Of a DNA stretch of 64,000 nucleotides, positions 34,528-42,743 are shown piece by piece. The stretch covers positions 124,001-188,000 of the forward strand of contig NZ_JAGSHT010000023.1 in assembly GCF_019947135.1 (NCBI RefSeq). The letters run 5' to 3'. The notes beneath the pieces are model-generated. The model was not told where the DNA came from and did not search any database. It saw nothing but the letters and a program-made list of their open reading frames with translations. The position numbers and the translations under genes are program-made. The DNA is from Occultella gossypii (GTDB lineage Bacteria; Actinomycetota; Actinomycetes; Actinomycetales; Beutenbergiaceae). The number at the start of each line of letters is the position of its first letter. Positions within the stretch are counted from its first letter, which is position 1.

Positions 34528-35265
34528 TCACTCGGACCGCTCGCGCCGGGCCCGATCCACCGCCCGGCGCAGTGGGGCGTAGTGCGCGCGCACCGCCTCC
34601 CGGTAGGCGTCCGCATCGCCGGCCTGCACCGCCTCGAGCATCTGACCGTGGGCGCGGGCGGTCTCGACGATGTCCGCGCCCGGCGCGACCCCCAGGTGCG
34701 GCTGCAGATCGGTGTGGATCGTCCAGAACGCCCCCACGAGTTCGGTGATGAGCGTGTTGTCCACCTTGTCCAGCAGCAGGTGGTGGAACGCACGGTCCTC
34801 CTCGAGGAAGAGTTCGCCGGCGGCAGCCTTGCGGGTCATCGCCTCGACCAGGCGGGACAACTGCTCGTCCTCGGTACCGGAGTGCTCGGCGATGAGCTTG
34901 TCCGCCATCGACAGATCCAGGGCGGTGCGCACGTCGAGGACCTCACGCAGCGTGCGCAGATCCTGGTGCGCGTCCGAGCGGGCCCGGAAGATCAGACCGT
35001 TCACCAGCGGGGCGAGCGAGAGCCCGCCCACGAACGTGCCGTGACCGTGCCGGACCTCCACGATGTCCAGGCTGGCGAGCGTGCGGATCGCCTCCCGCAC
35101 CGAGGAACGCGAGGTCCCGAGCCGCTCACACAGCGCCGTTTCGGTAGGCATCGGGTCGCCTGGGCGAAGTCCCTCGGCCAGGATGAGGTCCTTGATCGCC
35201 TCCGTGGCGGACCAGGCGGACTTGCGTGGCCGCGCGATCGCGCCGGTCTCCGGGGCTGTCGTCAT
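34528..35265 (-). CDS. GntR/FadR-type (FCD) regulator of the sialic acid operon
   Basis: 245 residues from ATG 35265. The N-terminal winged helix-turn-helix has the GntR pattern (AIKDLILAEGLRPGDPMPTE, then CERLGTSRSSVREAIRTLAS and GHGTFVGG). The C-terminal FCD domain is all-helical with metal-ligand residues in DLSMADKLIAEHSG, EEDRAFHHLLLDKVDN and HGQMLEAVQAGD. FCD regulators bind small carboxylates, and NanR is the best-known example for sialic acid. It is divergent from the transporter operon, with a repeated ACATCRG element between them, so it most likely represses that operon until substrate appears. Confidence 0.88.
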   Translation of the reverse strand: MTTAPETGAIARPRKSAWSATEAIKDLILAEGLRPGDPMPTETALCERLGTSRSSVREAIRTLASLDIVEVRHGHGTFVGGLSLAPLVNGLIFRARSDAHQDLRTLREVLDVRTALDLSMADKLIAEHSGTEDEQLSRLVEAMTRKAAAGELFLEEDRAFHHLLLDKVDNTLITELVGAFWTIHTDLQPHLGVAPGADIVETARAHGQMLEAVQAGDADAYREAVRAHYAPLRRAVDRARRERSE

Positions 35266-35310
35266 GAGAGTTGCTCTCCGCTCGGTGGGTCGTTTAGCAT
35301 CACCCTACCA

Positions 35311-35335
35311 ACATCGGACATCAGACATCAGATGT
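35311..35335. promoter_or_regulatory. putative GntR operator: three ACATCRG heptamers and a palindrome
   Basis: ACATCGG (35311), ACATCAG (35318) and ACATCAG (35325) are direct repeats placed head to tail. The last, with the next four bases, makes the inverted repeat ACATC-A-GATGT (35325-35335). It lies between the divergent FCD regulator and satA-like genes, 22 bp before the latter's ATG, where a repressor would block transcription. Confidence 0.6.
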
Positions 35336-35356
35336 ACCTCTCGAAGGGTGAGCTCA

Positions 35357-36988
35357 ATGAAGACACTCAACACCACCGTCGACCGCCGGTCCTTCCTCCG
35401 CGTGGGTGGCAGCGTGATGGCAGCGGCCGCCGTGGTCTCGGCCATCGGCGCGTGCGCCCCGGACAACGGCGGCGGGCAGGCAACGGACGAGGAGACCACG
35501 GGTGGCGGCGCAGCCGCGAACCCGGAGGGCACCATCGACGCCGCGATCAGCTACGAGCTGGGCTCGAACGGGTACGACCCGATGACCACCTCCGCCGCGC
35601 TGACCGTCGCCGCGAACTGGCACATCCTCGAGGGCCTGACCGAGCTGGACCCGGCCACCGGCGAGACCTACAACGCGCTCGCGGCCGCGGACCCGGAGCA
35701 GGTGGACGACACCACCTGGACGGCGACCCTGCGGGAGGGAGCCACCTTCCACGATGGATCCCCGGTCACCACCGAGGATGTGGTGTTCTCCTTCGAGCGC
35801 GTCCTCAACCCGGACAACGCCTCGCTGTACTCGCAGTTCATCCCCTTCATCTCCTCGGTCGAGGCCACCGACGAGACCACCGTGACGTTCCACCTCGCCT
35901 ATCCGACCGGCATCCTGGCCGAGCGGCTGTCCGTGGTGAAGATCGTTCCGAAGGCCGTGGTCGAGGCCGACCAGACGGCGTTCGACACCCTCCCCACCGG
36001 CACCGGGGCCTACCGGCTCACCGACGGCGGCGCCGGCGGCACCCTCACGTTCGAGCGGTTCGACGACTACAACGGCCCGCGCCCGGCGGTGGCCGCCGCG
36101 ATGAACTGGCAGGTGCTGCCCGACGCGACCGCCCGCGTGAACGCCCTCTCCTCGCAGTCCGTGCTCGCGATCGACTCGGTCCCCTACCTCGACATCGAGA
36201 CGCTGCAGGGACAGGGCAACGACGTCGAGTCGGTGCAGGGCTTCGGCCTGCTGTTCATGATGTTCAACAACGGCCAGGCACCGTTCGACGACGTGCGCAA
36301 CCGGCAGGCGTTCCTGTACGGCCTGGACATGCAGAAGATCGTGGACAACGCCCTGCTCGGGAACGCCACCCCGGCGACGAGCTTCGTGCAGAAGGAGCAC
36401 GCCAACTACAACGAGGCAGAGGTCGTCTACAGCTACGACCCGGACAAGGCCATGGCCCTCCTGGAGGAGACCGGGCTCGCCGGCCAGTCGATCACCCTGC
36501 TGTGCACCGACCACGACTGGGTGAAGAAGTGCACCCCGCTGATCAAGGAGGACCTGGACGCGCTCGGCCTGAACATCACCCTCGAGGAGGGACAGTCGGC
36601 CGGCCAGTACACCAAGATCGACAGCGACCCCAACGCCTTCAGCGTGTTCGTGGCTCCCGGTGACCCGAGCGTGTTCGGCAACGACCCCGATCTGCTGATG
36701 CGCTGGTGGTTCGCCAACGCCGTGTGGACCGACACCCGGATGCACTGGCAGGACAGCGCGGCCTACACCGAGTGCCAGGAACTGCTCGACTCCGGCCTTC
36801 AGGAGCAGGACGAGGCGGCCCGCCAGGAACTCTGGAACCAGACCTTCGACCTGATCAGCCGCGAGGTCCCGCTCTACCCGCTGTTCCACCGCAAGGCGCC
36901 AACCGCCTGGGACGCCGAGGGTCTGACCGACTTCCAGCCGATCTCGCTGACCGGCCTGTCGTTCCAGAACGTCGGCACCACCGAGTGA
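35357..36988 (+). CDS. satA: Tat-exported lipoprotein, peptide/sialic acid ABC transporter binding protein
   Basis: 543 residues from ATG 35357. The signal has both a twin-arginine motif (VDRRSFLRVGG) and a lipobox (AIGAC), so it is exported folded and lipid-anchored. The mature part is a cluster C (DppA/OppA/NikA type) solute-binding protein: DPMTTSAALTVAANWHILEG, ATLREGATFHDGSPVTTEDV, VFSFERVLNP and FGLLFMMFNNGQAPFDDVRN. Next to the genes for a permease, a fused permease-ATPase, an ATPase, and NanA- and NanE-like enzymes, it fits the SatA binding protein for N-acetylneuraminate. The symbol rests on context; a dipeptide substrate cannot be excluded. Confidence 0.82.
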   Translation: MKTLNTTVDRRSFLRVGGSVMAAAAVVSAIGACAPDNGGGQATDEETTGGGAAANPEGTIDAAISYELGSNGYDPMTTSAALTVAANWHILEGLTELDPATGETYNALAAADPEQVDDTTWTATLREGATFHDGSPVTTEDVVFSFERVLNPDNASLYSQFIPFISSVEATDETTVTFHLAYPTGILAERLSVVKIVPKAVVEADQTAFDTLPTGTGAYRLTDGGAGGTLTFERFDDYNGPRPAVAAAMNWQVLPDATARVNALSSQSVLAIDSVPYLDIETLQGQGNDVESVQGFGLLFMMFNNGQAPFDDVRNRQAFLYGLDMQKIVDNALLGNATPATSFVQKEHANYNEAEVVYSYDPDKAMALLEETGLAGQSITLLCTDHDWVKKCTPLIKEDLDALGLNITLEEGQSAGQYTKIDSDPNAFSVFVAPGDPSVFGNDPDLLMRWWFANAVWTDTRMHWQDSAAYTECQELLDSGLQEQDEAARQELWNQTFDLISREVPLYPLFHRKAPTAWDAEGLTDFQPISLTGLSFQNVGTTE

Positions 36989-37061
36989 GCCCGGTCCCGG
37001 CCCCGGTGCGCCACTCGCGCCGGGGTCGGCGCCCGCGTCCCTGCTCCGAAGGAGATCCCCT

Positions 37062-38030
37062 GTGGCCAACCTGATCCGGCTGATCGGCCGGCGCCTGATC
37101 GCGCTCCCGATCATGGTGGTCGGAGTGACGTTCCTCGTGTTCGTGGTGATGTCGTTCTCGCCGATCGACCCCGCCCGCCTGGCGCTCGGCGAGTCCGCCA
37201 GCGAGGACGCCCTGAACAACTACCGGGAACTCAACGGGCTGAACGACCCGCTCTGGGCGCGCTACTTCACGTTCCTGTGGGGACTGATCAGCCAGGGCTA
37301 CATGGGCGTCACCGCGGGCAACCGGGACGTGACCGACGTGGTCATGGCAGCGCTGCCGATCACGCTGCAGATCACCTTCATCGGCCTGCTGATCGGCGTC
37401 GCCATCGCCGCCGTGCTCGGCGTGGTCGCCGCTCTCTTCCGGGACCGCTGGCCCGACCAGATCATCCGGGTCATCTCGATCCTGTCCCTCGCGACGCCGT
37501 CGTTCTGGCTCGCGATCCTGCTCATCCAGTGGCTCGCCAACGTGCCCGGTGGCTGGGGCATCTTCCCGGCCCTGATCACCGAGTGGGTGCCGTTCTCGGA
37601 GGACCCGGCCGCCTACTTCAACCAGATCGCCCTGCCGGCGCTCGCGCTCGGCATCCCGGTCTCCGGATCACTGACCCGGGTGGTGCGCACCGCTATGGTC
37701 GAGGAACTCGACCGTGACTACGTCCGCACCGCCATCGGCGCTGGCATCCCCAAGCACGTCGTGGTGGGCCGCAACGTCTTCCGCAACGCCCTGATCACCC
37801 CGATCACCGTGCTCGGCCTACGGGTCGGCTACCTGATGGGTGGCGCCGTGATCATCGAGATCATCTTCAACATCAAGGCGATGGGACAACTGATCCTCGA
37901 CGGGGTCAAACGCAACGACGTGTTCCTCGTCCAGGGGGTCACCCTGACGGTCGCGATCGCGTTCATCGTCGTGAACATCGTCGTCGACGTGATCTACGTC
38001 CTCGTCAATCCCCGGATCCGGAGCGTGTGA
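37062..38030 (+). CDS. satB: Dpp-type ABC transporter permease (SatB-like)
   Basis: 322 residues from a GTG at 37062 with AAGGAG upstream. It shows the DppB-type opening IRLIGRRLIALPIMVVGVTF, a long periplasmic loop with RLALGESASEDALNNYRELN, then five more helices. The EAA coupling loop is VRTAMVEELDRDYVRTAIGA. It ends in DVIYVLVNPRIRSV, typical of this permease class. It pairs with the permease half of the fused protein encoded one base downstream, forming the channel for the substrate delivered by the lipoprotein. Confidence 0.88.
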   Translation: MANLIRLIGRRLIALPIMVVGVTFLVFVVMSFSPIDPARLALGESASEDALNNYRELNGLNDPLWARYFTFLWGLISQGYMGVTAGNRDVTDVVMAALPITLQITFIGLLIGVAIAAVLGVVAALFRDRWPDQIIRVISILSLATPSFWLAILLIQWLANVPGGWGIFPALITEWVPFSEDPAAYFNQIALPALALGIPVSGSLTRVVRTAMVEELDRDYVRTAIGAGIPKHVVVGRNVFRNALITPITVLGLRVGYLMGGAVIIEIIFNIKAMGQLILDGVKRNDVFLVQGVTLTVAIAFIVVNIVVDVIYVLVNPRIRSV

Positions 38031-38031
38031 C

Positions 38032-40041
38032 ATGCGACGCCGTCTCACCGAACGCCTGAGCGTCCCCGGCCTGCGGTTCACAACCCGCCTGCGGCCACCC
38101 ACCATCCTGGCCCTGGCCTTCATCGCACTGGTGGCCCTGGCCGCGATCTTCGCGCCGCTGGTCGCTCCCTACGACCCGCTGGCCTCGGGCACCCCGGTGC
38201 AGCCGCCGAGCGGCGAGCACTGGTTCGGCTCGGACGCCAACGGCCGCGACATCCTCTCCCGCATCGTCTACGGAGCCCGGTACTCGCTGGAGATCGGCAT
38301 CGGCGCCACCCTCCTGGCCCTGATCGCCGCCGCGGTCCTCGGGTCGATCGCCGCCACGGGTGGCAAGACCCTGTCCGAGGTCGTGATGCGGATCATGGAC
38401 GTCATCATGGCGTTCCCGGGCATCGCCCTGGCGGCCGTGTTCGTGGCCGTGTTCGGCAACTCGGTCGGCGTCCTGATGATCACCATCGCGTTCCTGTACA
38501 CCCCGCAGCTGACCCGGGTGATCCGGGCGAACATCCTCTCCCAGCTCGGCGAGGACTACGTGGCCGCCACCCAGGTGATGGGGGCACGCATCCCGTGGAT
38601 CCTGATCAAGCACGTGGCCCGCAACTGCGTCGCACCGATCCTCACCTTCGCCACCGTGCTGGTCGCCGACGCGATCGTGCTGGAGGCCTCGCTGTCCTTC
38701 ATCAACGCCGGCATCCGCCCGCCCGACCCCTCCTGGGGCAACATCATGAGCGAGGGCAAGCAGCTGCTGCTGTCCGGCCGGTGGTGGCCCACGTTCTTCC
38801 CGGGCCTGATGATCCTGCTCACCACGCTCGCTCTGAACATCCTCTCCGAGGGCCTCACCGACTCCCTCGCCACCCCGAAGGCGAAGGCCAGGGTCAACGT
38901 GGCCGCCGACGAGCGCAAGCTCGTCGAGACCGTCGCGGACGAGCCTGCGACGGCGGAGGCGCCTGACGAGGTTCCCGTCCTTGGTCTTGGCGCGAGTCAG
39001 GAGGACCTCGACCGGCGCCTGTCCGAGTTGCGGGTGTCCGAGACGGTGCGCACCGACCGGCTGCGCTACACCGGGGATGCTGCCCCGCTGCTGGAGGTGG
39101 AGAACCTCTCCATCTCCTTCCCGGCCGCGCACGGTGACGTCGCGATCGTCGACAACGTCTCCTTCTCGGTCCGCCCCGGAGAGACGATGGGGCTGGTCGG
39201 CGAGTCCGGCTGCGGCAAGTCGATCACCTCGATGGCGGTGATGGGCCTACTGCCGCCCACCGCGAAGATCGAGGGCCGGATCGGCTTCGACGGCCAGGAC
39301 GTGCTGTCGATGGCTCCGAAGCAGCGCAACGCCCTGCGCGGGCACGAGATGAGCATGATCTACCAGGATGCGCTCAGCTCGCTGAACCCCTCGATGCTGG
39401 TCCGCGCGCAGTTGAAGCATCTCACCCGCCGCGGCGGCAAGCGCACCGCCGACGAGCTCCTCGAGATGGTGGGCCTGGACCCGGTCCGGACCCTGAAGTC
39501 CTATCCCCACGAGCTCTCCGGTGGGCAGCGCCAGCGGGTGCTCATCGCGATGGCGCTGACCCGCAACCCGCGCCTGGTCATCGCCGACGAGCCGACCACG
39601 GCCCTGGACGTGACCGTGCAGCGACAGGTCGTGGACCTGCTCAACGATCTGCGCGAGCAGCTCGGGTTCGCGATGGTGTTCGTCTCCCACGACCTGGCCC
39701 TGGTGGCCAAGCTCGCCCACCGGATCACCGTGATGTACGCCGGGCAGGTGGTGGAGCGGGCATCGACCTCCGACCTCCTGATCGACCCGCGCCACGAGTA
39801 CACCCGAGGGCTGCTCGGCGCGGTCCTGTCCATCGAGGCCGGCGCGGACCGGCTGCACCAGGTGCAGGGCACCGTCCCCTCGCCCGGCGACTTCGTGGCC
39901 GGCGACCGGTTCGCCCCTCGCTCCAGCCACCCGGAGCTCGGCCTGACCCAGAAGCCGGTGCTCCGCACCGTGCCGGGAACCGACCATGTCTTCGCGACCA
40001 CCCCGGACGCCGAAGCCCTGCTGGACGGAGCCGTGCGATGA
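38032..40041 (+). CDS. satC: fused permease-ATPase of Dpp-type ABC transporter (SatC-like)
   Basis: 669 residues. Residues 1-285 are a DppC-type permease (LAAIFAPLVAPYDPLASGTP, HWFGSDANGRDILSRIVYGA, EAA loop EDYVAATQVMGARIP). A linker of about 65 residues leads to a DppD-type ATPase: Walker A GESGCGKS at 390-397, signature SGGQRQRVLIAMAL, Walker B LVIADEPTTALDV, and the oligopeptide-family C-terminal tail. Such a permease-ATPase fusion is the feature of SatC in the Haemophilus ducreyi sialic acid transporter and in some actinobacterial relatives. There is no frameshift or remnant start at the junction, so the fusion is real. It overlaps the next ATPase gene by ATGA. Confidence 0.88.
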   Translation: MRRRLTERLSVPGLRFTTRLRPPTILALAFIALVALAAIFAPLVAPYDPLASGTPVQPPSGEHWFGSDANGRDILSRIVYGARYSLEIGIGATLLALIAAAVLGSIAATGGKTLSEVVMRIMDVIMAFPGIALAAVFVAVFGNSVGVLMITIAFLYTPQLTRVIRANILSQLGEDYVAATQVMGARIPWILIKHVARNCVAPILTFATVLVADAIVLEASLSFINAGIRPPDPSWGNIMSEGKQLLLSGRWWPTFFPGLMILLTTLALNILSEGLTDSLATPKAKARVNVAADERKLVETVADEPATAEAPDEVPVLGLGASQEDLDRRLSELRVSETVRTDRLRYTGDAAPLLEVENLSISFPAAHGDVAIVDNVSFSVRPGETMGLVGESGCGKSITSMAVMGLLPPTAKIEGRIGFDGQDVLSMAPKQRNALRGHEMSMIYQDALSSLNPSMLVRAQLKHLTRRGGKRTADELLEMVGLDPVRTLKSYPHELSGGQRQRVLIAMALTRNPRLVIADEPTTALDVTVQRQVVDLLNDLREQLGFAMVFVSHDLALVAKLAHRITVMYAGQVVERASTSDLLIDPRHEYTRGLLGAVLSIEAGADRLHQVQGTVPSPGDFVAGDRFAPRSSHPELGLTQKPVLRTVPGTDHVFATTPDAEALLDGAVR

Positions 40042-40862
40042 CCACCGCGACCGATCGGACCGAGGCGACGGCCGCCGTCGGGAATGTTCTCGAACTGCGC
40101 CAGGTCAACGTGATCCACAAGGCGCGCACAGGCAAGTTGTTCCGTCCGGACACCGTGCATGCCGTCAAGGACGTGGACTTCGGCGTAGCCCGGGGTGAGA
40201 CCGTGGGCATCGTCGGTGAGTCGGGCTGCGGCAAGTCGACCCTGGCCCGGGTGATGGTCGGGCTGCAGCCGGTCACCAGCGGCGAGGTGCTCTTCCGCGG
40301 CGCGCCGCTCGGTCACGGCAGCCGGGCCCGCCGGACCCTTGGCCGGTCGGTGTCCGCCGTGTTCCAGGATCCGGCCACCGCACTGAACCCGCGGATGACC
40401 GTCAAGGACGCGCTCATCGACCCGCTGAACGTGCACCGGATCGGTTCCCCGCGCGAGCGCGAGCACCGCGTCCGCGACCTCCTGCATCTCGTCGGGCTCC
40501 CGCAGTCGGCCCTCGCGGTGCTACCCCGGCAGATCTCCGGCGGCCAGCGACAGCGGGTCGCGATCGCCCGCGCGCTCGCGCTCGAGCCCGACGTGATCGT
40601 GGCCGACGAGCCGACGAGCGCCCTGGACGTCTCGGTGCGGGCGCAGGTGCTGAACCTGCTCACCGACCTGAAGAGCGAGCTCGGCCTCGGGCTGGTGTTC
40701 ATCTCCCACGACATCAACACCGTCCGCTACGTCTCCGACCGGATCGCCGTCATGTACTACGGCGCCATCATCGAGACCGGGGACGCCGAATCGATCTTCG
40801 CCGACCCGCAGCAGGACTACACCCGCACCCTGCTCGCCGCGACCCCGTCGCTCCTCGAGTGA
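40038..40862 (+). CDS. satD: Dpp-type ABC transporter ATPase (SatD-like)
   Basis: 274 residues from ATG 40038 overlapping the previous stop. It has Walker A GESGCGKSTLARVMVGLQPV, Q-loop AVFQDPATALNPRMTV, signature ISGGQRQRVAIARAL, Walker B VIVADEPTSALDV and the H-loop FISHDINTVRYVSDRI, and it ends in LLAATPSLLE. It is a DppF-type subunit that makes a heterodimer with the ATPase half of the fused protein and powers uptake. It leads directly into the aldolase-like gene. Confidence 0.88.
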   Translation: MTTATDRTEATAAVGNVLELRQVNVIHKARTGKLFRPDTVHAVKDVDFGVARGETVGIVGESGCGKSTLARVMVGLQPVTSGEVLFRGAPLGHGSRARRTLGRSVSAVFQDPATALNPRMTVKDALIDPLNVHRIGSPREREHRVRDLLHLVGLPQSALAVLPRQISGGQRQRVAIARALALEPDVIVADEPTSALDVSVRAQVLNLLTDLKSELGLGLVFISHDINTVRYVSDRIAVMYYGAIIETGDAESIFADPQQDYTRTLLAATPSLLE

Positions 40863-40939
40863 CCGGGTCCCCGTTCCCCCCAGACCACGCGCAGCTGCGC
40901 ACCACCGCCCGAACCGGGCACCATCAGGAAGAGAACGCG

Positions 40940-41893
40940 ATGACCGCCGCCGCACCCGTACCCGCCGAGGCCAGAGCCTTCCAGGGCGTCATCCCCCCGC
41001 TCGTCACACCGCTCACCGCGGACGGCCGGCTCGACGTGCCCAGCCTGGGCCGCCTGATCGAGCACCACATCGCCGGCGGCGTGGACGGGCTCTTCGTGCT
41101 CGGGTCCAGCGGCGAGGTGGCGTTCTTCGAGGACGAGATGCGCGACGAGGTGCTCCGCGAGTCGGTGCGCCTGGTCGGCGGCCGGGTGCCGGTGCTGGCC
41201 GGGATCATCGACACCCAGACACGCCGGGTGCTCGCCCAGCTGCGCCGCGCGGAGGCGATCGGCGTGGCCGGCGTGGTCGCGACCGCACCGTTCTACGCGA
41301 TCACCGGACCCGAGGAGATCGAGAACCACTTCCGCGCGATCGCCGCGGCCACCGACCTGGCCCTGTTCGCCTACGACCTGCCGGTCTGCGTGCACGTCAA
41401 GCTGGACCCGGCGATGCTGGTGCGGCTCGGCGCCGACGGCGTACTGACCGGCGTGAAGGACTCCTCCGGTGACGACGTGGGGTTCCGCCGGCTGGCCATG
41501 ATGAACGATGCTGCCGGTGCCCCGCTTACCCTGCTCACCGGGCAGGAGACCGTGGTGGACGGCACCTATCTGGCGGGCGGGCACGGCTCCGTGCCCGGGC
41601 TGGGCAACATCGACCCGGGCGGCTACGTGCGGATGGACCGGGCCGCCCGCGCCGGCGACATCGACGCCGTGCGCGCCGAGCAGCAGCGGCTCGCCGCCCT
41701 GTTCGAGATCGTGTTCCAGCCGGAAGGCAAGACCGGCCCGGCGGCCGGCGTCGGGGCGTTCAAGACCGCGCTGTACCTGATGGGCATCTTCTCCACGAAC
41801 ACGATGAGTTCCCCGATGACCGCCCTGGAGGGTGAGAACGTGCAGCGGGTCCGCACGGTCCTCGCCGGTCTCGGCGTCGAACTGGTCCGGTGA
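40940..41893 (+). CDS. DapA/NanA family aldolase, likely N-acetylneuraminate lyase
   Basis: 317 residues from ATG 40940, with AGGAAGAG upstream; the frame is open from 40859, but that extension is not conserved. It is a class I aldolase TIM barrel. The GLFVLGSSGEV loop carries the substrate carboxylate-binding motif, Tyr145 lies in FAYDLPV, and the Schiff-base Lys173 lies in LTGVKDSSGD. DapA-type and NanA-type members are hard to separate by motif alone, but placement in a Sat-type transporter operon and just before a NanE-like gene favours cleavage of N-acetylneuraminate to ManNAc and pyruvate. It overlaps the next gene as GTGA. Confidence 0.8.
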   Translation: MTAAAPVPAEARAFQGVIPPLVTPLTADGRLDVPSLGRLIEHHIAGGVDGLFVLGSSGEVAFFEDEMRDEVLRESVRLVGGRVPVLAGIIDTQTRRVLAQLRRAEAIGVAGVVATAPFYAITGPEEIENHFRAIAAATDLALFAYDLPVCVHVKLDPAMLVRLGADGVLTGVKDSSGDDVGFRRLAMMNDAAGAPLTLLTGQETVVDGTYLAGGHGSVPGLGNIDPGGYVRMDRAARAGDIDAVRAEQQRLAALFEIVFQPEGKTGPAAGVGAFKTALYLMGIFSTNTMSSPMTALEGENVQRVRTVLAGLGVELVR

Positions 41894-42573
41894 CCCACCC
41901 GCTGGTGGCGCCGCTGCGCGGCGGCCTGATCGTCTCCTGCCAGGCCTATCCCGGCGAGCCGATGCGGCACCCGGAGACGATGGCGCAGGTCGCCGCGGCA
42001 GTCGTCGACGGCGGCGCGGTCGCCGTGCGCGCGCAGGGCCTGGCCGACGTCCAACTCGTGGCGGGCCGGGTGCAGGTGCCGGTGATCGGCATCTGGAAGG
42101 ACGGCGACGCCGGCGTGTTCATCACCCCGACGCTGCGCCACAGCCGCGCCGTGCTCGCTGCCGGCGCCGACATCCTCGCCCTCGACGGCACCGAGCGGGA
42201 GCGGCCGGACGGCCTGACCCTCGCCGAGACGGTGCGGCGGGTCCGGGAGGAGTCCGACGCCCCGATCATGGCGGACTGTGACACCGTCGCGTCCGCGGTC
42301 GCGGCGGCCGAGGCGGGTGCGGACCTCATCGGCACCACGCTCGCCGGGTACACCGATGCCAGGCCGAAGACCGACGGACCCGACCTGGACCTGCTCGCCG
42401 AGGTGGTGGCGGCGCTACCCGGGGTGGCCGTGGTGGCGGAGGGGCGGATCCACACTCCCGCGCAGGCCCGGGCCGCCGCCGAGGCGGGGGCGTTCGCCGT
42501 GGTGGTCGGCACCGCGATCACCCACCCGAGCACCATCACCGGCTGGTTCGACCGCGCCCTGCGCAGCAGCTGA
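41890..42573 (+). CDS. nanE: putative N-acetylmannosamine-6-phosphate 2-epimerase
   Basis: 227 residues from a GTG at 41890. It follows the NanE pattern: LRGGLIVSCQAYPGEPMRHP at the start, GGAVAVRAQGLADVQLV, VPVIGIWKDGD, ADILALDGTERERPDG, APIMADCDTVASAVAAAEAG with the catalytic Lys/Asp region, and FAVVVGTAITHPSTITGWF. It converts ManNAc-6-P to GlcNAc-6-P, the step after sialic acid cleavage and phosphorylation. No kinase, NagA or NagB gene follows in this operon, so those must be elsewhere. The preceding aldolase gene overlaps it by 4 bp. Confidence 0.9.
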   Translation: MTHPLVAPLRGGLIVSCQAYPGEPMRHPETMAQVAAAVVDGGAVAVRAQGLADVQLVAGRVQVPVIGIWKDGDAGVFITPTLRHSRAVLAAGADILALDGTERERPDGLTLAETVRRVREESDAPIMADCDTVASAVAAAEAGADLIGTTLAGYTDARPKTDGPDLDLLAEVVAALPGVAVVAEGRIHTPAQARAAAEAGAFAVVVGTAITHPSTITGWFDRALRSS

Positions 42574-42577
42574 GAGC

Positions 42578-42599
42578 CGCCCGCCGGCCACCGCGGGCG
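42578..42599 (+). terminator. hairpin after nanE
   Basis: CGCCCGC (42578-42584) pairs with GCGGGCG (42593-42599) around an 8-nt loop, five bases past the nanE stop. It marks the likely end of the sialic acid operon. Confidence 0.5.
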
Positions 42600-42613
42600 A
42601 TCGAGCCCCTACT

Positions 42614-42668
42614 GGTGCACCCTGGCGCCCCGGGGGTGCACCTCAGGGTCAGATCGGGGGATATCCCC
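42614..42668. promoter_or_regulatory. two palindromes upstream of the DUF2807 lipoprotein gene
   Basis: GGTGCACCC (42614-42622) and GGGTGCACC (42634-42642) are perfect 9-bp inverted arms with an 11-nt loop. The palindrome GGGGATATCCCC (42657-42668) follows 14 bp later. They lie 76-130 bp before the ATG at 42744, a fitting place for a regulated promoter. The bound regulator is not known. Confidence 0.4.
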
Positions 42669-42743
42669 ATGACGCCCGCGAGCTCCGGCTGAGAGGGTGG
42701 AGGTGGCCCGCTGGAGGGGCGGGCCACCAACTTCGGAGGATCA

